The notes under the pieces: generated by a model
The model's database searches: none
What the model saw: only the letters and a program-made list of their open reading frames with translations
Told to the model about the DNA's origin: nothing
Shown here: in pieces, positions 60,182 to 64,000 of the stretch
Position numbering within the stretch: position 1 is the stretch's first letter
Layout of the letters: each line of letters starts with the position of its first letter
NCBI GenBank assembly: GCA_965216365.1
Contig: CBDCFT010000020.1
Location: 62,001 to 126,000 of the forward strand
Length of the DNA stretch: 64,000 nucleotides
Source: CBDCFT01 sp965216365
GTDB taxonomy: Bacteria > Pseudomonadota > Gammaproteobacteria > Arenicellales > CBDCFT01
Reading direction: 5' to 3'
Made by a program: the position numbers and the translations under genes

Positions 60182-61750
60182 ATGGCTAACATAGATTTTA
60201 ACGATGATTCTGCCGTACTGGTGATCGGCAGCGGCGCGGGTGGCGGCACGCTGGCTAACGAGCTATGTCAAAAAGGCGTAAAAGTGATTTTACTCGAAGC
60301 CGGCGCGCAACATTCCATAGCGGATTTTGAAAATAACGAATGGAACGCGTTCGGGCAGCTATCCTGGCTGGATAAGCGAACCACTTCCGGTTCATGGCGC
60401 GTAGCGCGGGATTTCCCGGGACTGCCAGCCTGGATTTGCAAAACAGTCGGTGGCACGACGACTCACTGGGCTGGCGCCAGTCTGCGCATCCAAGAGCATG
60501 AGTTCAAAGCCAAAACCAACTATGGCGAGATTGACGGTGCCAATTTGATGGACTGGCCGTTGTCGTTGAGCGATCTCGAACCCTACTACGACAAAGCCGA
60601 AGATAAACTCGGCGTCACTCGCACCCATGATATTCCCGGTTTGCCCGGCAACAATAATTTCAAGGTGATGTATACCGGTGCGAAACGTTTGGGTTATCAA
60701 AAAGTTCACACGGGGCGTATGGCTATTAACAGCCGGCCGCGCGCCGGACGTTCTCAATGCCTGCAAATCGGCTTTTGCTTTCAAGGCTGTAAAAGCGGCG
60801 CGAAATGGTCAACGCTTTACACTGAAATTCCGGCAGCGGAGGAAACCGGCAACCTTGATCTTCGGCCCGAATCCCACGTGCTGACTATCGAGCATGATGA
60901 CAACGGTAAAGTCACCGGCGTTGTTTATATGGATAAAGACGGCAACCAGCAAATGCAAAAAGCACGTGCAGTATGCGTCGCCGGTAATGCCATCGAAACG
61001 CCGCGAATTTTACTGAACTCCGCCAGCTCCAAATACCCGGATGGTCTGGCAAACTCATCCGGCCAAGTCGGTAAAAATTACATGCGCCACATGACGGGAT
61101 CGGTCTATGCAACCTTCGATCGGCCGGTGAACATGTATCGCGGTACGACCATGGCGGGCATTATCACCGATGAGTCCGGCAACGATCCGGCACGTGGATT
61201 TACCGGTGGTTACGAGATGGAGACGTTGTCACTGGGTATTCCCTTCATGGCCGCATTTCTCGATCCTGGGGCATGGGGACCACGATTCACGCGAGCAATG
61301 GATAACTACGATCACATGGCGGGCATGTGGCTGGTCGGTGAAGATATGCCACAAGAATCCAACGCGATTACACTACATGCACAAGAAAAGGATCAATACG
61401 ACATGCCGGTGCCTAACGTGCATTTTGACGATCATCCGAACGACATCGCGATGCGTAATCATGCATTCAAACAAGGCTCTGCGGTTTATGACGCGGCGGG
61501 GGCAAACATGGTGTACGAAACGCCTCCCTACCCTTCAACGCATAATCTCGGAACCTGCCGCATGAGCGAAAAAGCGGAAGATGGCGTGTGTAACCAGTTT
61601 GGTCAATCTCACGACATTCCAAACCTGTTTATTTCCGATGGCAGTCAGTTCACCACCGGCGCTGCGGAAAATCCGACCCTAACTATCGTTACGCTGGCAA
61701 TACGACAAGCGGATTATGTTGCGGAGCAGTTATCGGCACAAAACATTTAG
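60182..61750 (+). CDS. GMC-family FAD oxidoreductase (periplasmic alcohol/sugar-acid dehydrogenase-like)
   Basis: This 522-aa GMC oxidoreductase has the FAD motif VIGSGAGGGTLANELCQKG near the start. It has the VGGTTTHWAGASLR active-site loop, the C-terminal GTCRMSEKAEDGV and the ISDGSQFTTGAAENPTLTIVTLAIR domain. It lacks a signal of its own and probably is exported with the Tat partner encoded before it, in the manner of gluconate 2-dehydrogenase. No cytochrome c subunit is adjacent. A clear terminator follows. Confidence 0.9.
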   Translation: MANIDFNDDSAVLVIGSGAGGGTLANELCQKGVKVILLEAGAQHSIADFENNEWNAFGQLSWLDKRTTSGSWRVARDFPGLPAWICKTVGGTTTHWAGASLRIQEHEFKAKTNYGEIDGANLMDWPLSLSDLEPYYDKAEDKLGVTRTHDIPGLPGNNNFKVMYTGAKRLGYQKVHTGRMAINSRPRAGRSQCLQIGFCFQGCKSGAKWSTLYTEIPAAEETGNLDLRPESHVLTIEHDDNGKVTGVVYMDKDGNQQMQKARAVCVAGNAIETPRILLNSASSKYPDGLANSSGQVGKNYMRHMTGSVYATFDRPVNMYRGTTMAGIITDESGNDPARGFTGGYEMETLSLGIPFMAAFLDPGAWGPRFTRAMDNYDHMAGMWLVGEDMPQESNAITLHAQEKDQYDMPVPNVHFDDHPNDIAMRNHAFKQGSAVYDAAGANMVYETPPYPSTHNLGTCRMSEKAEDGVCNQFGQSHDIPNLFISDGSQFTTGAAENPTLTIVTLAIRQADYVAEQLSAQNI

Positions 61751-61770
61751 ACAACCTCCAAAATCAACTA

Positions 61771-61795
61771 CGCCCCGCAATGCGGGGCGTTTTTT
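61771..61795 (+). terminator. Intrinsic terminator after the GMC oxidoreductase gene
   Basis: CGCCCCG and CGGGGCG are 7-base arms around CAATG (61771-61789), followed by TTTTTT. It ends the rightward operon and may also serve the leftward KPR-like gene, which ends just beyond. Confidence 0.9.
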
Positions 61796-61812
61796 ATCAA
61801 CAGTGCACGAAG

Positions 61813-62328
61813 TTATGTTACGGAAGTTTCGATGCCGGCCGAATTCAACGCCGTAGAAATAAAATCCAAACGCCAACTATCACTGTCCTTACGCTCTTGA
61901 AGTTGAATACGTGGCGTGCCTTCAAGCACAAATACTCCCTGATCATTTATCGACACTGAAATGCCTGTCTCACTCTGAACAACGAACATTTCCCCCGCAA
62001 TACGGCACAAAACCTCATCACACTGTCGCGAAGACGGTATCGGAATCGCCACCGCATCGTGCGCCAAAGCTGGGCAAATGATGCTTCTGCGGGATTCAAG
62101 CATATTGTTCGGAACACCACATAAAACCATATCGAACAAACCTGCTGATAAAGCTTCTTTGTACAAATTCGGGGCTTCCAGGCAATGTTCAACGCCGCCT
62201 GTTTTCAGACTCACACCCTGACTCAATGATTTCTTTGTTGGCGCGAACACTACATCGTTAGCATCCAACGCCAGCAAACCTCCAACACAAAGCGCTTCGG
62301 GCGCGTCCCCAACAACTAAAACTCTCAC
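61813..62328 (-). CDS. Ketopantoate reductase-like NAD-binding domain protein, short
   Basis: This 171-aa protein starts MRVLVVGDAPEALCVGGLLALDANDVVFAP, the Rossmann start of the ApbA/PanE family, and ends RLDFISTALNSAGIETSVT like the end of that family's N-terminal domain. The first glycine motif is degenerate (GDAPEA in place of GxGxxG). The catalytic C-terminal half (about 130 aa) is missing, so it cannot be a working ketopantoate reductase. It is the last gene of the leftward CoxG run, 4 bases after CoxG. Confidence 0.6.
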   Translation of the reverse strand: MRVLVVGDAPEALCVGGLLALDANDVVFAPTKKSLSQGVSLKTGGVEHCLEAPNLYKEALSAGLFDMVLCGVPNNMLESRRSIICPALAHDAVAIPIPSSRQCDEVLCRIAGEMFVVQSETGISVSINDQGVFVLEGTPRIQLQERKDSDSWRLDFISTALNSAGIETSVT

Positions 62329-62332
62329 AACC

Positions 62333-62797
62333 TTACTCCGTTAACATGGGAGCGGTTTCAACAACACATTCGGCAAAGCGTTTGAAAAATTTCGTCGAAA
62401 CGCGATTTGCTACATTACTGACAATACCCGGCGTGATATTTCCCAGCGCTCCACCAATCTCGAATTCACCGCTATAAGACAGATCCGTTCCTGACTCAGC
62501 GTCGGCGAGCGACACGTCGGCAAAACCTTGCGCCGACTCCGCCAATCCACTTTGACCGATACCGCGCAATGTGTAGTTATCTGGTGGATTCAAATTTTGC
62601 AGTAGCAACTGCACGGAAAAGCTGGATTTTATCGGGCCGATACGAATCGCCATGGCAATAAGCCATTCTTCATCGGTCAGTTTTTGTACGTTGTCACACC
62701 CGCGAATACTCTTCTCCAAAACAACGGGACTATTCATGGCGACCCAAACTTGTTGTTTCGGTGCCGGAATGAAATATTCGCCGCTGATGGATATCAA
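62333..62797 (-). CDS. coxG: CoxG-like SRPBCC protein
   Basis: This 154-aa protein has the START-like SRPBCC fold of the CO dehydrogenase subunit G family. It has the GEYFIPAPKQQVWVAMNSPVVLEKSIRGCD start and GGALGNITPGIVSNVANRVSTKFFKRFAE end. CoxG proteins anchor or aid molybdo-flavo-iron CO dehydrogenase-type enzymes at the membrane. No CoxMSL genes lie in the window, but they could follow in the next DNA. It is followed by the KPR-like gene. Confidence 0.85.
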   Translation of the reverse strand: MISISGEYFIPAPKQQVWVAMNSPVVLEKSIRGCDNVQKLTDEEWLIAMAIRIGPIKSSFSVQLLLQNLNPPDNYTLRGIGQSGLAESAQGFADVSLADAESGTDLSYSGEFEIGGALGNITPGIVSNVANRVSTKFFKRFAECVVETAPMLTE

Positions 62798-62818
62798 TGG
62801 CTCTATCGAAAGCGTTTG

Positions 62819-63133
62819 TTAGTGTGATTCCGCAACACGAATATCATGCAACACTGTATTTATTTCGCCTATGTATTCAAACAAGGCTGTATGGGCTTCG
62901 GGATCACGTTGTTTAAGAATCTTCGAGGCAGCTTTAAATGCGATAACTTGTGAATCGTGGTCACGCAGTAAATTCTTTAACAACTGGGACTCTTTCTCGG
63001 TTGGATCGAGGTTAAATTTTTTCTTTTTGGTTTCAAGAGCAGTCATCAAATCAAAATGCCGCTGTTTGGTTGTCTCCATAGCATTGTAAGCTTGCAGCGT
63101 ATCAGAGGCGATTAAGAATTGTGGATCGTCCAT
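62819..63133 (-). CDS. Hypothetical helical protein, 104 aa
   Basis: This small protein is not recognised. It is rich in Lys, Glu and Leu and predicted to be a helical bundle or coiled coil (about 10-95). It starts two bases after the stop of the upstream unknown gene and ends 21 bases before coxG, so it is one part of a tight five-gene run. No cysteines or signal peptide. Confidence 0.65.
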   Translation of the reverse strand: MDDPQFLIASDTLQAYNAMETTKQRHFDLMTALETKKKKFNLDPTEKESQLLKNLLRDHDSQVIAFKAASKILKQRDPEAHTALFEYIGEINTVLHDIRVAESH

Positions 63134-63135
63134 TC

Positions 63136-63426
63136 TTACCCACCTCCACGGCGAAAATAAAGATTAAAACGATGCATAAAAGCGTCCATTTCTTGTTGGT
63201 CAAAGCCTTTGAAGGTAAATCTTAGATCAGTATAAGGAATTTCCAGCAAGGCAATTTTTCGAACCTGTTGCACACCTAATTCTATCTCAACCGAGCGGTT
63301 ATCATAATCTATGGTGACCCGTTGCCCTTCAACGCGAAAGGGATGATTTTCAATCGCAGAAGGCAACGAGCGAAAGAACTCGGCATGAGTTAAACCGAAA
63401 TTCTTTGTAAAACTGCGGTCTTCCAA
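63136..63426 (-). CDS. Hypothetical protein, about 96 aa
   Basis: This protein is not recognised. The start was set at TTG 63426 because GGGGAG lies six bases upstream; the longer frame to 63498 runs back through a hairpin repeat whose translation (MFFPSPLGSGLEPAPAKSG) does not look like protein. The end, MDAFMHRFNLYFRRGGG, has a GGG tail. The beta-rich pattern (VTIDYDNRSVEIELGVQQVRKIALLEIPYTDLRFTF) suggests a small sheet domain. Confidence 0.6.
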   Translation of the reverse strand: MEDRSFTKNFGLTHAEFFRSLPSAIENHPFRVEGQRVTIDYDNRSVEIELGVQQVRKIALLEIPYTDLRFTFKGFDQQEMDAFMHRFNLYFRRGGG

Positions 63427-63432
63427 AACTTG

Positions 63433-63531
63433 CTCCCCACACCCCGATTTCGCAGGGGCAGGCTCTAACCCGCTCCCCAAGGGAGAGGGGAAAAACACCT
63501 TCCCCCTTCTGGGGAAGGAAGGGATGGGGGA
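63433..63531. repeat. G/C-run hairpin repeat, copy 3
   Basis: Short inverted repeats of C and G runs, among them CCTTCCCC/GGGGAAGG (63498-63505 and 63511-63518) and CTCCCC/GGGAG near 63473-63485. It is between the MoaD-like gene and the 96-aa gene. It appears to supply the ribosome site (GGGGAG) of the 96-aa gene. Confidence 0.65.
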
Positions 63532-63555
63532 TTTACGAGCATGACCAACTTGAAA

Positions 63556-63807
63556 TTAGCCGCCCGCTACCGGCGGCCAAATAGCGAGGGTATCACCCTC
63601 TTTTAATGTCGTTGCATCACGATCCGCCGAACAAGCAAACACGCCGTTAACTAAAACCAGGTGCGCCATGTCACGTGGTACATTGTACTTATCGATAATC
63701 GAGTTCAGCGATGAATTGTCCGGCACCTCGATTTGTACCGTGTTTTCATGTGCTCCCGGAGGTAAATGCTCACTTAACGAAGCGTAGAGCTTAAAGGTGA
63801 TCTTCAT
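63556..63807 (-). CDS. MoaD/ThiS-family ubiquitin-like protein
   Basis: This 83-aa beta-grasp protein ends in the functional GG (PPVAGG) needed for adenylation and thiocarboxylate formation. The rest (MKITFKLYASLSEHLPPGAHENTVQIEVPDNSSLNSIID, then VLVNGVFACSADRDATTLKEGDTLAIWPPVAGG) fits both MoaD and ThiS. No MoaE, ThiF or ThiG is adjacent, so which sulfur carrier it is cannot be settled. A CoxG/MoaD pairing suggests a molybdenum- or tungsten-cofactor link. Confidence 0.85.
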   Translation of the reverse strand: MKITFKLYASLSEHLPPGAHENTVQIEVPDNSSLNSIIDKYNVPRDMAHLVLVNGVFACSADRDATTLKEGDTLAIWPPVAGG

Positions 63808-63832
63808 TGCGCGACGATTCTATAGACAACGA

Positions 63833-64000
63833 TTAAACCGCGCCCTGGGTTGCACTTAAATAGGCTTCCATTACATTGAGCGGATTATCCATTAATTTGT
63901 CTTTCCATTTACCCAAATGCAATTGCGTTTGTATCAACCCTCGCAATACGCCAACGTGTTGAGTCAATCCCAGGCTGTTTGCACCAACTAAAACGTCATC
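63833..64000 (-). CDS. Unassigned partial gene, C-terminal 55 codons
   Basis: The minus strand from the window edge reads in one frame to TAA at 63835-63833. The peptide, with LGLTQHVGVLRGLIQTQLHLG and a KDKLMDNPLNVMEAYL tail, is like the C-terminus of a helical enzyme, but I cannot assign a family from this piece. It lies 25 bases upstream of the MoaD-like gene, so it is probably the gene before it in the operon. Confidence 0.6.
   Translation of the reverse strand, partial: DDVLVGANSLGLTQHVGVLRGLIQTQLHLGKWKDKLMDNPLNVMEAYLSATQGAV

Noticed and set aside
1..64000. Search by eye for tRNA, rRNA, riboswitch and CRISPR features
   Set aside because: None could be recognised with confidence; a covariance-model scan would be needed to exclude small RNAs.

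Overview
The window looks like a chromosome segment of a marine-type gammaproteobacterium living on methylated amines and one-carbon units. The evidence is gene content: trimethylamine monooxygenase (tmm), TMAO demethylase (tdm), a TMAO/betaine-type ABC transporter (tmoX-V-W), gamma-glutamylmethylamide synthetase (gmaS), N-methylglutamate synthase (mgsABC), an NAD-linked formate dehydrogenase of the fused NuoE/NuoF type, methylene-THF reductase and a GFA-family protein. No rRNA, tRNA or CRISPR array was seen.

Left part (1-22 kb): the truncated start of a neutral zinc metallopeptidase, the formate dehydrogenase operon with a possible leader peptide and a palindromic operator, then an accessory stretch of small stress, regulatory and efflux genes (AraC/GyrI, WYL, MerR/GyrI, PucR, DUF899, MAPEG, GFA, VOC, LysE, a YadGH-type ABC exporter). 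This stretch holds decaying DNA: a broken HigB toxin with an intact antitoxin, a REP-associated transposase without its usual N-terminus, a 45-bp direct repeat copied from the 3' end of the neighbouring WYL gene, a fragment of a 2-isopropylmalate/homocitrate synthase and a LysR gene with two frameshifts.

Middle (21-36 kb): a leftward methylamine operon (FAD oxidoreductase, gmaS, mgsA, mgsB, mgsC, a 131-aa partner, flavin reductase) faces a rightward GntR regulator and the tmoX-tmoV-tmoW-GcvT operon. Read with tmm and tdm this gives TMA -> TMAO -> dimethylamine, and methylamine -> gamma-glutamylmethylamide -> N-methylglutamate -> glutamate, with carbon leaving as methylene-THF, formaldehyde and formate. 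The usual four-subunit N-methylglutamate dehydrogenase and a recognisable dimethylamine monooxygenase are not in the window; the single FAD oxidoreductase may stand in for the former.

36-54 kb: two small DUF1127-region genes, then a signalling block (periplasmic binding protein, four-PAS sensor kinase, single receiver, OmpR-type regulator, and a divergent receiver-cyclase) sits between the TMAO transporter and the divergent tdm/tmm pair. tmm is followed by a complete branched-chain-amino-acid-type ABC transporter with a Tat-dependent binding protein. In both transporters a strong hairpin terminator lies directly after the binding-protein gene.

Right end (54-64 kb): universal stress protein, NhaD-like antiporter, NYN nuclease, a frameshifted DUF3291 gene, metF, glyoxalase, a Tat-exported partner plus GMC oxidoreductase, and a compact leftward run of KPR-like domain, CoxG, two unrecognised proteins, a MoaD/ThiS-like protein and a truncated gene. 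Three copies of a G/C-run hairpin repeat lie at 22.2, 44.8 and 63.5 kb.
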